Source: Desulfonauticus sp.
GTDB taxonomy: Bacteria > Desulfobacterota > Desulfovibrionia > Desulfovibrionales > Desulfonatronovibrionaceae
Direction of reading: 5' to 3'
Assembly (NCBI GenBank): GCA_030950395.1
Contig: JAUZRP010000040.1
Span: 1 to 64,000, forward strand
Length of the DNA stretch: 64,000 nt
Shown: positions 1-8,748 of the stretch, piece by piece
Position numbering within the stretch: position 1 is the stretch's first letter
Layout: each line of letters starts with the position of its first letter
Position numbers and translations under genes: made by a program
Notes under the pieces: model-generated
Seen by the model: the letters and a program-made list of their open reading frames with translations, nothing else
What the model was told of the DNA's origin: nothing
Database searches by the model: none

Positions 1-420
1 AATCGGATTTATAATTCTGGTATGTCCAGGGGGAAGAAGGCAGATCTTTTAACAGGTATGGCCATTTTAGGTGGACTTATATCAGAAGAGGTTCCCTTGC
101 AATTGATTCAAAGGAGGAAAGATCTCATGATAGAAAGTGCAGCTTATGAAATAATAAAACAAGAAGGTATAAAAGAAGGCATTCAGCAGGGCATTCAACA
201 AGGCATTCAGCAGGGCATCCAGCAGGGCATGTGTCAGGGAATGTTAGAAGCAATAGAATTGGGACTAAAGTTAAAATTTGGTGTAAAAGGAGCTGCTCTT
301 TATACTAAGATAAATAAAATAAATGACTTAGTTAAGTTAAGGAGTATAAAAGGGGCCATAGAAGTGGCCAAAGATTTAGAGGAAATAGAAGAATTGTTGA
401 TGGAGCAGGGGAATAACTAA
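1..420 (+). CDS. Rpn/PD-(D/E)XK transposase-like nuclease, C-terminal part (partial)
   Basis: The reading frame is open from the first base of the window, so this is the 3' part of a gene that begins further left. The visible portion has an Rpn-type tail: a helical stretch (ISEEVPLQLI) followed by a run of five GIQQG-like units (about residues 60-79 from base 1). It ends with a charged helical region. Rpn proteins (recombination-promoting nucleases, formerly called transposases) usually end in such variable glycine/glutamine repeats; the PD-(D/E)XK catalytic part would lie outside the window. The family assignment rests on this tail only. A weak hairpin follows at 463-480. Such genes are usually accessory, which agrees with the Uma2-type gene close by. 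Confidence 0.6.
   Translation, partial: NRIYNSGMSRGKKADLLTGMAILGGLISEEVPLQLIQRRKDLMIESAAYEIIKQEGIKEGIQQGIQQGIQQGIQQGMCQGMLEAIELGLKLKFGVKGAALYTKINKINDLVKLRSIKGAIEVAKDLEEIEELLMEQGNN
178..237 (+). repeat. 12-bp tandem repeat inside the Rpn-like gene
   Basis: There are five 12-base units, each starting GGCAT. The first and third are identical (GGCATTCAGCAG), and the second, fourth and fifth carry 2-4 changes. The unit is a multiple of three, so it encodes a repeated Gly-Ile-Gln-Gln and can expand or contract without a frameshift. Confidence 0.9.
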
Positions 421-462
421 ACAAGGCTCAATATAATACTCAAGCTAACCAATAGGGATGCT

Positions 463-483
463 AGGGGGAGACAGACCCCTTTT
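463..483 (+). terminator. Hairpin after the Rpn-like gene (weak terminator or REP-like)
   Basis: AGGGG (463-467) pairs with CCCCT (476-480) around an 8-base loop and is followed by only three T. The short stem and poor T-tract make this a weak terminator. The G4...C4 form also resembles REP-type palindromes and the hairpin at 17984-18002. Confidence 0.4.
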
Positions 484-548
484 GAAATTTTTAGGTTTAG
501 GTAAGTGTCGCAGTATTAAACTTTTAAATTATTCGTAGGAGATTGGTA

Positions 549-914
549 ATGAAAAGAGTTTTTTTAGTTGACGATTCTAGTACAATTCTTATGAGTATGG
601 AGACTATTTTAAAAAAAGCTGGTTTTGCTGTGGACAAGGCCACAAATGGTAAAGAAGCTCTGGATAAACTTAAAAATGGCCCAAAACCAAATCTCATTAT
701 CACAGATTTAAATATGCCCCAAATGGACGGCATAACCTTAATAAAAGAGCTGAGAAAGCTTCCTGGTTATAAGTTTTTACCCATCTTAATTTTGACCACA
801 GAATCAGAACAGTCCAAAAAAATGGAAGGTAAAAAAGCAGGGGCAACAGGCTGGCTGGTAAAACCCGTAAAACCAAACGACTTATTGGCTGTGGTGAAAA
901 AACTTGTGCCCTAA
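549..914 (+). CDS. Single-domain response regulator (CheY-like receiver)
   Basis: This 121-residue protein consists of one receiver domain. Visible features are the acidic pair D8-D9, the phospho-acceptor D53 in the motif TDLNMP, the Thr/Ser switch position T83-T84 and the conserved K105 in VKPVKP. No output domain follows, so it should act by protein-protein contact, as CheY and similar stand-alone receivers do. The start is set at ATG 549 because AGGAG at 537-541 lies 7 bases upstream; a TTG at 543 is also in frame but too close. No histidine kinase is adjacent, so its partner is unknown. Confidence 0.85.
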   Translation: MKRVFLVDDSSTILMSMETILKKAGFAVDKATNGKEALDKLKNGPKPNLIITDLNMPQMDGITLIKELRKLPGYKFLPILILTTESEQSKKMEGKKAGATGWLVKPVKPNDLLAVVKKLVP

Positions 915-973
915 TTTTTATTTAGCGTGAAGAGTTAAAAAGGTTTAACATCTCGTTGAGATAGGGAGATAAG

Positions 974-1516
974 GTGCAGATTTTAAGAGAAAAGGTTTAT
1001 CCTTACTATACTTACGAGGACTATAGGCACTGGGAAGGTAGATGGGAGCTTATAAATGGCACAGCTTATGCTATGACTCCCATGCCTTCTTTAAAGCATC
1101 AGAGGGTGAGTAGTAAAATTGATTGGCAATTAAACGAGTTACTAAAAGAGTGTCCAAAGTGTCGGGCCTATTTGCCAGTGGATTGGAAAATAGACGAGAG
1201 CACAGTGGTGCAGCCAGACAATCTGGTGTTGTGTTATGATCCTGGCGATAGTCCTTACATAATCCAGGCTCCTATCTTAATTTTTGAGGTGTTATCTAAG
1301 TCTACGGCGTTTAAAGATTTACATGTAAAATATCATCTTTACGAGAGGGAAGGCGTTAAATATTACGTTCTTGTAAATTTGGAGACAAAAACTGCCAAGA
1401 TATACATGCTTAAAGATTATAAGTACGTAAAATTAGCAGAAGCAAGAGAAGAAAAGGTTGTTTTTGAACTTGATGGTTGTGAAATAGAATTTGATTTTGC
1501 CTTGATTTGGGAATAA
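974..1516 (+). CDS. Uma2-family (DUF820) putative PD-(D/E)XK endonuclease
   Basis: This 180-residue protein has the Uma2 layout. The N-terminal YTYEDY...WELINGTAYAMTP segment is followed by a VVQPDNLVL strand with the conserved Asp. Then comes the ILIFEVLSKST strand with the catalytic-type Glu, then KYHLYEREGVKYYVLVN. The family has a restriction-endonuclease-like fold; its biological role is unclear. The start is GTG 974, with GGGAGA about 6 bases upstream. It is probably part of the small accessory patch at the left edge together with the Rpn-like tail. Confidence 0.75.
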   Translation: MQILREKVYPYYTYEDYRHWEGRWELINGTAYAMTPMPSLKHQRVSSKIDWQLNELLKECPKCRAYLPVDWKIDESTVVQPDNLVLCYDPGDSPYIIQAPILIFEVLSKSTAFKDLHVKYHLYEREGVKYYVLVNLETKTAKIYMLKDYKYVKLAEAREEKVVFELDGCEIEFDFALIWE

Positions 1517-1625
1517 AAGTTTTTTGGTCTTAACAACGTTCTAGAAGTTTTTGTTTTCTAGTTAGTATCTATAGGTTATGGCTTTAGCAAACTGGGTGTT
1601 TTGGCCCTAAAATATAAATTTCTAA

Positions 1626-2969
1626 ATGCCTCACATATTTTCAGTTTCTGAACTTACCGAAAGCATAAAAAATGTTTTAGAGAGCAATTTCCCTTTTGTT
1701 TGGGTAAGAGGGCAGATTTCTAATTATTCCCCTGTTTCTTCTGGGCACGTTTATTTTACCTTAAAAGACGAGCAGGCTTGCTTAGAAGCGGTCTGGTTTC
1801 GGGGGAATCAGCGATTTTTTTCTGATCAGCAGGGTAAATCCTTAAAAGAGAGTTTAAAAGATGGTCAGGAAGTAATTTGTGCTGGCAGGTTAAACGTCTA
1901 TCCCCCTAGAGGTAGGTATCAGATTATTGTTGAGTTTATTCAAGAGGTTGGGGTTGGAGATTTATTTCTTGCCTTTGAAAAATTGAAGCAAAAGTTAAGC
2001 CAGGAAGGATTATTTTCTGAGAAATTCAAAAAAGAAATTCCTTTTAATCCCTCCAAAGTGGGCGTGATTACGGCCTTAAACTCAGCAGCTTTAAAAGATT
2101 TTTTAACTGTTTGCTCTCAATATGGACTGAGCAAAGAAATTATTATTTATCCTTCAAGCGTGCAGGGGGAAGAAAGTATTGGCCAATTGGTGCAAGCCAT
2201 TGAACGGGCCAATCAAGAGACAAAAGTTCAAGTGTTGGTTTTGATTAGAGGTGGTGGGTCCATAGAGGATTTGTGGTCTTTTAATACCGAAGAAGTGGCC
2301 AGAGCAATTTTTAGGTCTCAAATACCTGTGGTAACTGGCATTGGTCACGAAATAGATACTACTATTGCCGACTTGGTAGCAGACAAAAGGGCATCTACCC
2401 CCAGCCATGTGCCACAACTTTTGTGGGTTAAGCGAGATGAGTTGGTAAAAAATTTAACTAAAATGGAGCAAAATCTCTGGCTGGCCATAGATAATTTTTT
2501 GTTTAAAAAAGAAGTGTTGCTTCGGAACATAGAAAAAAATATTTCTTTTTTAAGTCCTACCCAAAAAATTGCTCAGGCCAGGGATAAATTAGTTCTTTGT
2601 CAATCCGAGTTAATTTCCAGATTTAAACTTTTTTTAAATCAAAAAGAGCAAAAATTGTTAGATTTAAAACAAACCTTACAGCTATCCTATAATTTAGATA
2701 GACTGAATTTAAAAGCCCAGCAACTAAAGCAATTAGAGAGTAAGTTAAGGCAAAACCTAACCAATTTTTTATCTGCCAGAGAAAATAAATTTCAACTACT
2801 TTTGCAACAAATAACGTCCTTAGATCCGTACTTGCCTTTGCAACGAGGCTATAGCATAGTAAGAGTCAGGCCCAACAACAAGATCGTAACTAGCACTAGG
2901 CAAATGTCCAAAGGCCTGGTAGTAGAAATTAGAGTAAAAGATGGCAGCAAAGAAGCAATTATTTTGTAA
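1626..2969 (+). CDS. xseA: Exodeoxyribonuclease VII large subunit
   Basis: The 447-residue length matches the family. An N-terminal OB-fold (WVRGQISNYSPVSSGHVYFT) is followed by the nuclease domain with VGVITALNSAA, the glycine-rich LIRGGGSIEDLW and GIGHEIDTTIAD. A long coiled-coil region and the C-terminal LQRGYSIV element complete it. With the small subunit XseB it degrades single-stranded DNA to oligonucleotides. No xseB is visible in the window. The gene end overlaps the next gene by 29 bases, suggesting co-transcription with the M23 peptidase. Confidence 0.95.
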   Translation: MPHIFSVSELTESIKNVLESNFPFVWVRGQISNYSPVSSGHVYFTLKDEQACLEAVWFRGNQRFFSDQQGKSLKESLKDGQEVICAGRLNVYPPRGRYQIIVEFIQEVGVGDLFLAFEKLKQKLSQEGLFSEKFKKEIPFNPSKVGVITALNSAALKDFLTVCSQYGLSKEIIIYPSSVQGEESIGQLVQAIERANQETKVQVLVLIRGGGSIEDLWSFNTEEVARAIFRSQIPVVTGIGHEIDTTIADLVADKRASTPSHVPQLLWVKRDELVKNLTKMEQNLWLAIDNFLFKKEVLLRNIEKNISFLSPTQKIAQARDKLVLCQSELISRFKLFLNQKEQKLLDLKQTLQLSYNLDRLNLKAQQLKQLESKLRQNLTNFLSARENKFQLLLQQITSLDPYLPLQRGYSIVRVRPNNKIVTSTRQMSKGLVVEIRVKDGSKEAIIL

Positions 2970-3792
2970 TCTGATATTTTTAACCTTATTTTGGCCTATT
3001 TTCGCTGAAGCAAAGGTAGTGGTAGATTGTCCCAGAGAGGTGTTTCAAGGAGACGCCTTTTGGGTAACGTTTTATTATTCTCCAGACGTTAGTTCTCTTT
3101 TGATTAATTATCGTCAAAAACGGATAAAAATTCCTCTTTTCTCCCAAGGCGTTACTAAAATTATCCTGGGCGCAAAGGTAAATGAGAAAAATAATCAAGT
3201 GATAAGGTATTTTTATCGGGAAAAGGGCAAGTTCAATTCAGGCAAGGTGCGTATTTTTATACAGTCTAAGCGTTTTCGGGTACAACGTTTGAGATTGCCC
3301 AAAAAAATGGTGTATTTTGATCTCCCCACTTTACGCAGGATAAGAAGAGAAAAAAAAGTGCTTAAACAGGTTTTGTCTAGGATTAGTCCTCATTTATTTT
3401 TAAATAAAATTTGTCGTCCTGTTTTTGGTAAGGTCCTAAGTCCATTTGGAGTAAAAAGGGTTTTGAACGGAGAGCCAAGGTCTTATCACCGAGGCGTTGA
3501 TTTTCGAGCTCCTTTAAATACTCCTATAAAGGCCTTTTCCAGAGGCAAAGTGGTTTTTAGAAAAGAGATGTTTTTTGGAGGTAAGACTGTAGTTTTGGAT
3601 CATGGGCTAGGCATTTATTCTTTATACATGCACTTAAATAAATTTAAGGTTCGGCTAAATGAATATGTAGATGCTGGAGAGACTGTAGGTCTGGCTGGTA
3701 AAACAGGCAGGGCCACTGGGCCTCATTTGCATTTTGCTCTTTTTGTGCTAGGAACTCCTGTAAATCCATTAAGTTTATTTCTTTCTAAGTAA
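2941..3792 (+). CDS. M23-family metallopeptidase (LytM domain), secreted
   Basis: This 283-residue protein has a signal peptide (MAAKKQLF...FWPIFAEAK, about 24 residues). A beta-rich N-terminal region is followed by a LytM/M23 domain in the last 100 residues. The zinc-binding H183-x3-D187 and the H262-L-H264 motif are intact, so it can be an active peptidoglycan endopeptidase rather than an EnvC-type degenerate protein. It acts in the periplasm. The start lies inside xseA, which implies translational coupling. Confidence 0.88.
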   Translation: MAAKKQLFCNLIFLTLFWPIFAEAKVVVDCPREVFQGDAFWVTFYYSPDVSSLLINYRQKRIKIPLFSQGVTKIILGAKVNEKNNQVIRYFYREKGKFNSGKVRIFIQSKRFRVQRLRLPKKMVYFDLPTLRRIRREKKVLKQVLSRISPHLFLNKICRPVFGKVLSPFGVKRVLNGEPRSYHRGVDFRAPLNTPIKAFSRGKVVFRKEMFFGGKTVVLDHGLGIYSLYMHLNKFKVRLNEYVDAGETVGLAGKTGRATGPHLHFALFVLGTPVNPLSLFLSK

Positions 3793-3825
3793 AAGTTTGC
3801 AGTTTGCTATTTATGAGGTTGTTGT

Positions 3826-4200
3826 ATGTTTGATAAATTCCGTCAGTTCAAAGATAAAACCACCTCCAGGTTATTGTTAGAATATTTGAATAAAAAAATT
3901 GAGCCCTATGGCCAGTGTCAAGAGGTGCGTTTTGATTCTAAGATCGGTCAGTTTGAACTTAAACTGCTTTTAAAAGGAGAAACAGAGCCTGTTGTAATAA
4001 GTGTTTTGGGATGTAAACTCATAGAAGATGGCCTTAACCACTATTTGGCCTTTGAAAAGATTTGTGTTTCTAAAAAATGGATGGAACTTTTGCTAAATAC
4101 TGTGCTTTTGCCAAAATATTTGGAGTCAAAGCAAATTGCCATTCCTTCAGAATATGTTTTGGTCCTAAAATTGGTAGGTCTTAAAAAGATTAATAAATAA
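3826..4200 (+). CDS. Hypothetical protein, 124 residues
   Basis: I do not recognise this protein. It is soluble, mixed alpha/beta, without signal peptide or cysteine motif, and looks like a small single domain (MFDKFRQFKDKT at the start, then KIGQFELKLLLKGE and an ISVLGCKLIEDG strand). It lies 33 bases after the M23 peptidase gene on the same strand and 80 bases before selB, so it may belong to the xseA operon. It has an ATG start, and codon use is like its neighbours. Confidence 0.6.
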   Translation: MFDKFRQFKDKTTSRLLLEYLNKKIEPYGQCQEVRFDSKIGQFELKLLLKGETEPVVISVLGCKLIEDGLNHYLAFEKICVSKKWMELLLNTVLLPKYLESKQIAIPSEYVLVLKLVGLKKINK

Positions 4201-4280
4201 AAAAATGGATTTAGGCTAATAAGTTATGGCCCTAATTTTCTCTTAGAGCAGAAAGAGATTCAAAAAGGAGCATTAAAAAC

Positions 4281-6188
4281 GTGTCTATTGTGATGGGAAC
4301 AGCTGGTCATATTGATCACGGCAAGACAACTTTGATTAAAGCCTTAACAGGTATAGATTGCGATCGGTTGGCTGAAGAAAAAAAAAGAGGTATTACTATA
4401 GAGTTAGGTTTTGCTTATCTTGATTTGCCAGATGGCACTAGAGTGAGTATTGTGGACGTGCCTGGCCATGAGAAGTTTGTAAAAAATATGGTGGCAGGAG
4501 CTGCAGGGATAGACTTTGTGCTCTTGGTGATAGCTGCTGACGAAGGCATTATGCCTCAGACTAAAGAGCACCTGGAGATATGTTCTTTATTAGGGATCTC
4601 TCAAGGTCTAGTGGTTTTGAGCAAAGTGGATCTCGTGGATCAGGATTGGCTGGAGATGGTCAAGGAAGACGTCAGGGCATATTTAAAAGATTCTTTTTTG
4701 CACGAGGCAGATATTATAAGTGTTTCAGCCACTACAGGGCAAGGACTAGAAGATTTAAAAAAGGCTATAAGCTTTCAAGTAAAGCAATTGGAAAAAAAAA
4801 CCAAGTCCGATCTGTTTCGCCTGCCTTTAGATAGAGTTTTTACTCTCCACGGTTATGGCACTGTAGTTACAGGGACCACTATTTCTGGAGATATAAAAGT
4901 GGGAGAGGAAGTTGAAGTTTATCCTAAAGAATTATTGGCAAAGGTTAGAAATATTCAGGTACATTCTACAACTCAACAGATAGCAAAGGCGGGGCAAAGG
5001 ACTGCCCTCAACTTGCAGGGGATTGATAAAGATAAGTTGGATAGAGGGGATGTTTTGGCTAGACCCAAAACTTTATTTCCAGCAAAGGTCTGGACAGTTC
5101 GTTTACAGTATTTATCCTCTGCTGGCAGACCGTTAAAGCACAGGACAGAGGTGCATTTTCATCACGGTTCAAAAGAAGTTTTGGCCAGAGTGTATTTTTT
5201 AGAAAAGGATGAATTAGAGCCAGGAGAAACCATCCTTGCTCAAATCAAGTTTCCTGAGCATATGGTGGGAGTGTTTGGTGATAGGTTTGTTATCAGATCT
5301 TTTTCTCCTTTACAAACTATAGGGGGTGGGGTTGTTTTGGATCCTATGGCCGAGCACTTAAAGCGACGTTCTTGTGATTTGACGTATTTCAGACAATTAG
5401 AAAAGTTAAAACCCAGCGACTTGGTTGTAAACGTGTTAAAGAGAAAAGGAACTCCTGGGCTAAGTTTTGATAAACTAATTGTCCTTACCAATCTGGATTC
5501 AAAATTATTACAAAAAGAGCTGCAGGCTTTAACTTCTAGGCAAGAAATATTTTTGCTTTCCAAAGACCTCAGAGAATATGTCCCTAATGATTTTATACAC
5601 ACAAAGGGACAGGAATTGTTGGACTTTTTAAACAAATTTCACCAAAAAAATCCCTTTTTAGAAGGCATAAGTAAGGGAGAAGTCTTTTCTAATTGGGGCA
5701 AAGAGTTAGAGCCTCGTTATGTAAGTTTTGTTTTGGAAAAGCTAAAAAAACAAGGGAAAATTATTGAAGATAATCAATTTGTAAGGCTAAAAAGCCACAA
5801 AGTGGTGGTTTTGGGCGAGCAAAAGGTTTTGTTAGATAAGATCTTAAAAATGCTCCAAAAAGCAGGACTTACTCCCCCCAGTCTAAAGGAAATAGGTACA
5901 CGTCTCAATTTGGAGGTCAAGCAAATACAGATTTTGCTTGGAATATTGGAAAGAGAGCATAAAGTGATAAAAGTAAATGAACAGTTTTATGTTTTTGCTT
6001 CAAAGATTTCTGAATTACAACATAAACTTCAAACTTTTTTGGCCCAACATAAAGAACTTACTTTGGCTGATTTTAAGCAATTAACAGGACTCTCTAGAAA
6101 ATACTCTATCCCGTTATTAGAATTTTTTGACCGTGAGAAATTGACTATGCGTGTTGGAGATAAAAGAGTTTTGCGAAAAAAAATATAA
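4281..6188 (+). CDS. selB: Selenocysteine-specific translation elongation factor SelB
   Basis: This is a 635-residue translational GTPase. P-loop GHIDHGKT lies at about 9-16, G2 region RGITIELGF near 37-44, DVPGH at 59-63 and SKVD at 114-117. EF-Tu-like domains II/III follow. A C-terminal winged-helix region of roughly 250 residues is the SelB feature that binds the SECIS RNA. It delivers Sec-tRNA to UGA codons. The start is GTG 4281 with AAGGAG at 4265-4270. selA, selD and tRNA-Sec are not in the window. Its presence implies selenoproteins elsewhere, plausibly formate dehydrogenases given fdhE/fdhD. Confidence 0.95.
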   Translation: MSIVMGTAGHIDHGKTTLIKALTGIDCDRLAEEKKRGITIELGFAYLDLPDGTRVSIVDVPGHEKFVKNMVAGAAGIDFVLLVIAADEGIMPQTKEHLEICSLLGISQGLVVLSKVDLVDQDWLEMVKEDVRAYLKDSFLHEADIISVSATTGQGLEDLKKAISFQVKQLEKKTKSDLFRLPLDRVFTLHGYGTVVTGTTISGDIKVGEEVEVYPKELLAKVRNIQVHSTTQQIAKAGQRTALNLQGIDKDKLDRGDVLARPKTLFPAKVWTVRLQYLSSAGRPLKHRTEVHFHHGSKEVLARVYFLEKDELEPGETILAQIKFPEHMVGVFGDRFVIRSFSPLQTIGGGVVLDPMAEHLKRRSCDLTYFRQLEKLKPSDLVVNVLKRKGTPGLSFDKLIVLTNLDSKLLQKELQALTSRQEIFLLSKDLREYVPNDFIHTKGQELLDFLNKFHQKNPFLEGISKGEVFSNWGKELEPRYVSFVLEKLKKQGKIIEDNQFVRLKSHKVVVLGEQKVLLDKILKMLQKAGLTPPSLKEIGTRLNLEVKQIQILLGILEREHKVIKVNEQFYVFASKISELQHKLQTFLAQHKELTLADFKQLTGLSRKYSIPLLEFFDREKLTMRVGDKRVLRKKI

Positions 6189-6260
6189 GCTCACTTAAAA
6201 ATAGACTTAAAAATAGTCCAGGGTAGGCCGTGAATTTAATTTTTGACCTGTTAAAAACAA

Positions 6261-6289
6261 AAAAGACGTGTCTGGACACGTCTTTTTTT
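6261..6289. terminator. Bidirectional terminator between selB and tRNA-His
   Basis: AGACGTGTC and GACACGTCT form a 9-bp perfect stem with a 2-base loop. It is flanked by A-rich sequence on the left and seven T on the right. It can end both selB (plus strand) and the tRNA-His transcript (minus strand). Confidence 0.85.
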
Positions 6290-6295
6290 ACTTGC

Positions 6296-6372
6296 TGGGG
6301 TGAGTGACAGGACTTGAACCTGCGACCACCTGGGCCACAACCAGGGGCTCTACCACCTGAGCTACACTCACC
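6296..6372 (-). tRNA. tRNA-His (GTG)
   Basis: The reverse strand folds into a full cloverleaf. The acceptor stem is GTGAGTG/CACTCAC, with the extra G(-1) facing C73 that marks tRNA-His. The anticodon stem CCTGG/CCAGG carries anticodon GTG, and the T-arm is GCAGG/CCTGT. The 3' CCA is encoded in the gene. Confidence 0.95.
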
Positions 6373-6834
6373 ACCCATGGAAAGATATATTCTATAAACC
6401 AAGTTCCTGCATTGGTCAAGAAAAAAATTATTGATTGCCAGATGAAGTATCAACAGAGTGGCTATTAGTAAAAGATAGGTCAGGTTTGGGACGATTTTTT
6501 GAAATGTAATCTGGTGTTTTTGAGAAAAGTTTGTGTTTTTATCTTTATTCATACGTAGTGGGGAAAATCTATGTTTCTTAGTTAACGGGGTGTGTGACTT
6601 TTTTAAAATTAAGAGTCTAATAAAAAGTTTAATGAAAATGATGCTTGAATTAATTTGTTTTTTTGATTAAGATTTTAAAAATTTTTTAGTTAGGCTGGCA
6701 AATCTAAATGGTAAGTGGTATAAGATAATTAGTTAAATTTTTTAGACAAGATAGGAAAGTGTTTTGCTGGTAGTAGAGAAAAACTGTTTGCTTAAAATTA
6801 GCTAAAAATCCCAATCACAATGGAGGAAAAATTT
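6373..6834. other. AT-rich intergenic region upstream of the CBS-domain gene
   Basis: This stretch is about 460 bases without a convincing gene. The left end would contain the promoter of tRNA-His on the minus strand. A candidate plus-strand promoter lies at 6645-6673 (TTGAAT, 17-base spacer, TAAGAT), about 160 bases upstream of the CBS gene; it is only a sequence match. I see no RNA gene or repeat here. Confidence 0.4.
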
Positions 6835-7515
6835 ATGTTGGTTAAGGATTGGATGACAAAATTACCTATTAATCTTCAGGAAGATGCCACAGTAGTAGAT
6901 GCAGCTGAGATAATGTTCAAAAATAACATTCGTCAATTGCCCGTAACGGATGCCAATGGAAAATTAGTAGGCATTATTTCTGATAGGGATGTTCGAGATG
7001 CTCTGCCCTCAAAATATCTACCTGGAGATACCCTTTTGGAAGAAGGAGGGCTTTTTAACTTGAAAGTTAAAGATATAATGAGCATTGATCCTATTGTTAC
7101 TTATCCAGAAGAAACAGTGGAAAATGTAGCTCATACTTTACAAACTTATAAAATAGGCGGTTTGCCAGTGGTAGATGCAAATAACAATTTAATTGGCATT
7201 ATCACAGAGGTAGATGTTTTTAAATACCTTTGTCGAGTAACAGGGATTATGATGCCGGGTATTCAGCTAATTTTTCATCTGCCAGACACACCAGGGGCTA
7301 CAATAGATCTGTTAACCACTTTAAGAGGTAAAAAGGTTCGTTTAACAAGCGTTTTAACATCCTATGAAAATATAGAGCAGGGCTATAGAAAGGTTTCCAT
7401 TCACATTCAGGATGCTGGGGGAAGTTCTTTGGAGGAGCTTGTAGAAGCCTTAAAACAAAATTATGATTTGAGGTATTACGTAAAAGATGGCAAAGCAGTA
7501 AAGGTTAAAGATTAA
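6835..7515 (+). CDS. Tandem CBS-domain protein with C-terminal ACT-like domain (AcuB-like)
   Basis: The N-terminal half holds two CBS motifs: VKDWMTK...ADGV-like LVGIISDRDVRDA (about 2-60) and VKDIMSIDPIV...NLIGIITEVDVFKYL (about 70-130). The last 80 residues look like an ACT domain (FHLPDTPGATIDLLTTLR). This CBS-CBS-ACT order is that of AcuB-type proteins, which are thought to sense adenine nucleotides or other small ligands; the actual ligand here is unknown. The start is ATG 6835, with GGAGGA at 6822-6827 placed 7 bases upstream. An upstream ATG at 6820 overlaps that binding site and is unlikely to be used. Confidence 0.85.
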   Translation: MLVKDWMTKLPINLQEDATVVDAAEIMFKNNIRQLPVTDANGKLVGIISDRDVRDALPSKYLPGDTLLEEGGLFNLKVKDIMSIDPIVTYPEETVENVAHTLQTYKIGGLPVVDANNNLIGIITEVDVFKYLCRVTGIMMPGIQLIFHLPDTPGATIDLLTTLRGKKVRLTSVLTSYENIEQGYRKVSIHIQDAGGSSLEELVEALKQNYDLRYYVKDGKAVKVKD

Positions 7516-7542
7516 AGTTTTAAGTTTTAGGCAAATAAAAAA

Positions 7543-7573
7543 GGCTCTAAGTTGGACTTAGAGCCTTTTTTTA
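7543..7573. terminator. Terminator between the CBS gene and tRNA-Pro
   Basis: GGCTCTAAGT and ACTTAGAGCC form a 10-bp stem with a 3-base loop at 7543-7565. It is followed by seven T and preceded by six A, so it can work from either side. Confidence 0.9.
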
Positions 7574-7580
7574 TTTACTC

Positions 7581-7657
7581 TGGTCGGGATGAGAGGATTT
7601 GAACCTCCGACCCCTTGAACCCCATTCAAGTGCGCTCCCAGACTGCGCCACATCCCG
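7581..7657 (-). tRNA. tRNA-Pro (GGG)
   Basis: The reverse strand gives a cloverleaf with acceptor stem CGGGATG/CATCCCG, anticodon stem CTTGA/TCAAG with anticodon GGG, and T-arm CGGAGG/CCTC-type. The C1-G72 start is typical of tRNA-Pro. CCA is encoded. Confidence 0.95.
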
Positions 7658-7812
7658 ATTAAACAGCCTTTCTATTCAAAAAGAGTTTGTCTGTCAATCA
7701 TATTTTTAAGCAAGTTAAATCCTCTGGACAAGTTTAGTGGCAGTTGGAGTAAGTAGGGGCAAGATGCGCTGTAAATGTTTTGTTTGCTAAATCACGCAGG
7801 TCAGGTTTAGGT

Positions 7813-8748
7813 TTAAGGTTTTGGCAAGAGGTTATGTGTTTGCAAGAAGTTGTGAAGCTGAATAGCAGCTTGGATCGTACGGGGGCCTGGTCGGGAAAAT
7901 TTTTTTTCTGAAACAATAAAGACCAAACCTTTTTGAACGCATTTTAGGTGAGCAAATACGCTGCGTTTACTGGGAGGAATAATATTTTTGTTCATAGGAC
8001 CTTTTTGGATGATGTAAACATCAGGATTTAAAGAAAGCAAGGTCTCTTCACTAATTCTGACCAGTCTTTTGGGAGCGTTTATCACATTTATTCCTCCTGC
8101 TTGATAAATAATATCTGAGACAATAGAATTTTGTCCTGCACTAAGTAAATTGGGATAGCGTACTTCAAAAAATATTCTTGGTCTTTGGGATAAAGGTATA
8201 TTTTGGGTATGTAAGTTACGTAAAGTAAGGGCATAGTGTTTAACTAGCAATTGGGCTTGATGGTATTTACCTGTGAGGAGGCCTATTTTTTGAATGGTCT
8301 GAAAAAGGGTTTGAAAATTTGTAGGATTAAATACTGCTATGGGGATATGATATTTTTTGAGATGAGCTAAGGGCAATAGGCTGTGTCTGGCTTTGCCCAT
8401 TTGAAGGATTAAATCTGGTTTTAAACTTAAAATAATTTCCAGGTTGGGACGCATATGAGTGCCGATAGATGGTATGGAGCTTTTCCATTCTTTTTGGTCT
8501 TGTCTGGTCCAACCAACGATATGCTGTTTTAACTTAAGAGCTAACAAAATATCCGTAATGCCCCCGTATAAACTAACTATTCTTGTAGCTGGCCTGCTTA
8601 AAGATATTTTTTGCCCCAGATCATCTGTTATAGTCAGCGAAGCAGCATATCCTGCTTGAAATAAACAAAGAATTAGAAAATTACAAAATAGGAAAGGCAA
8701 TAGGGTGTTTTTTTTGAGGATGAGTGGATACAATAAACTTTGTCTCAT
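7813..8748 (-). CDS. ABC transporter substrate-binding protein (cobalamin/Fe-chelate type)
   Basis: This 311-residue protein has a signal peptide (a hydrophobic core LPFLFCNFLILCLF ending in AGYAA). It is followed by the Fe3+/cobalamin periplasmic-binding fold: ITDDLGQKISLSRPATRIVSL, then LALKLKQHIVGW, LSLKPDLIL and a C-terminal AAIQLHNFL. It should bind a metal chelate or corrinoid in the periplasm. ATG 8748 is backed by GGAGG 6 bases upstream. The gene starts inside the upstream ATPase gene (68-base overlap), so the two are translated together. No permease gene is adjacent. Confidence 0.85.
   Translation of the reverse strand: MRQSLLYPLILKKNTLLPFLFCNFLILCLFQAGYAASLTITDDLGQKISLSRPATRIVSLYGGITDILLALKLKQHIVGWTRQDQKEWKSSIPSIGTHMRPNLEIILSLKPDLILQMGKARHSLLPLAHLKKYHIPIAVFNPTNFQTLFQTIQKIGLLTGKYHQAQLLVKHYALTLRNLHTQNIPLSQRPRIFFEVRYPNLLSAGQNSIVSDIIYQAGGINVINAPKRLVRISEETLLSLNPDVYIIQKGPMNKNIIPPSKRSVFAHLKCVQKGLVFIVSEKKFSRPGPRTIQAAIQLHNFLQTHNLLPKP

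Noticed and set aside
178-237. Regular short repeats that might be a CRISPR array
   Set aside because: Units are 12 bases, directly adjacent without spacers, and translate in frame as Gly-Ile-Gln-Gln inside a gene.
6145-6552. 135-residue minus-strand frame across tRNA-His
   Set aside because: It runs through the terminator, the tRNA and the end of selB, so it is not coding.
7734-7916. 60-residue minus-strand reading frame near the ABC substrate-binding gene
   Set aside because: It lies in another frame over the 3' end of the substrate-binding gene and has no ribosome binding site or recognisable domain.
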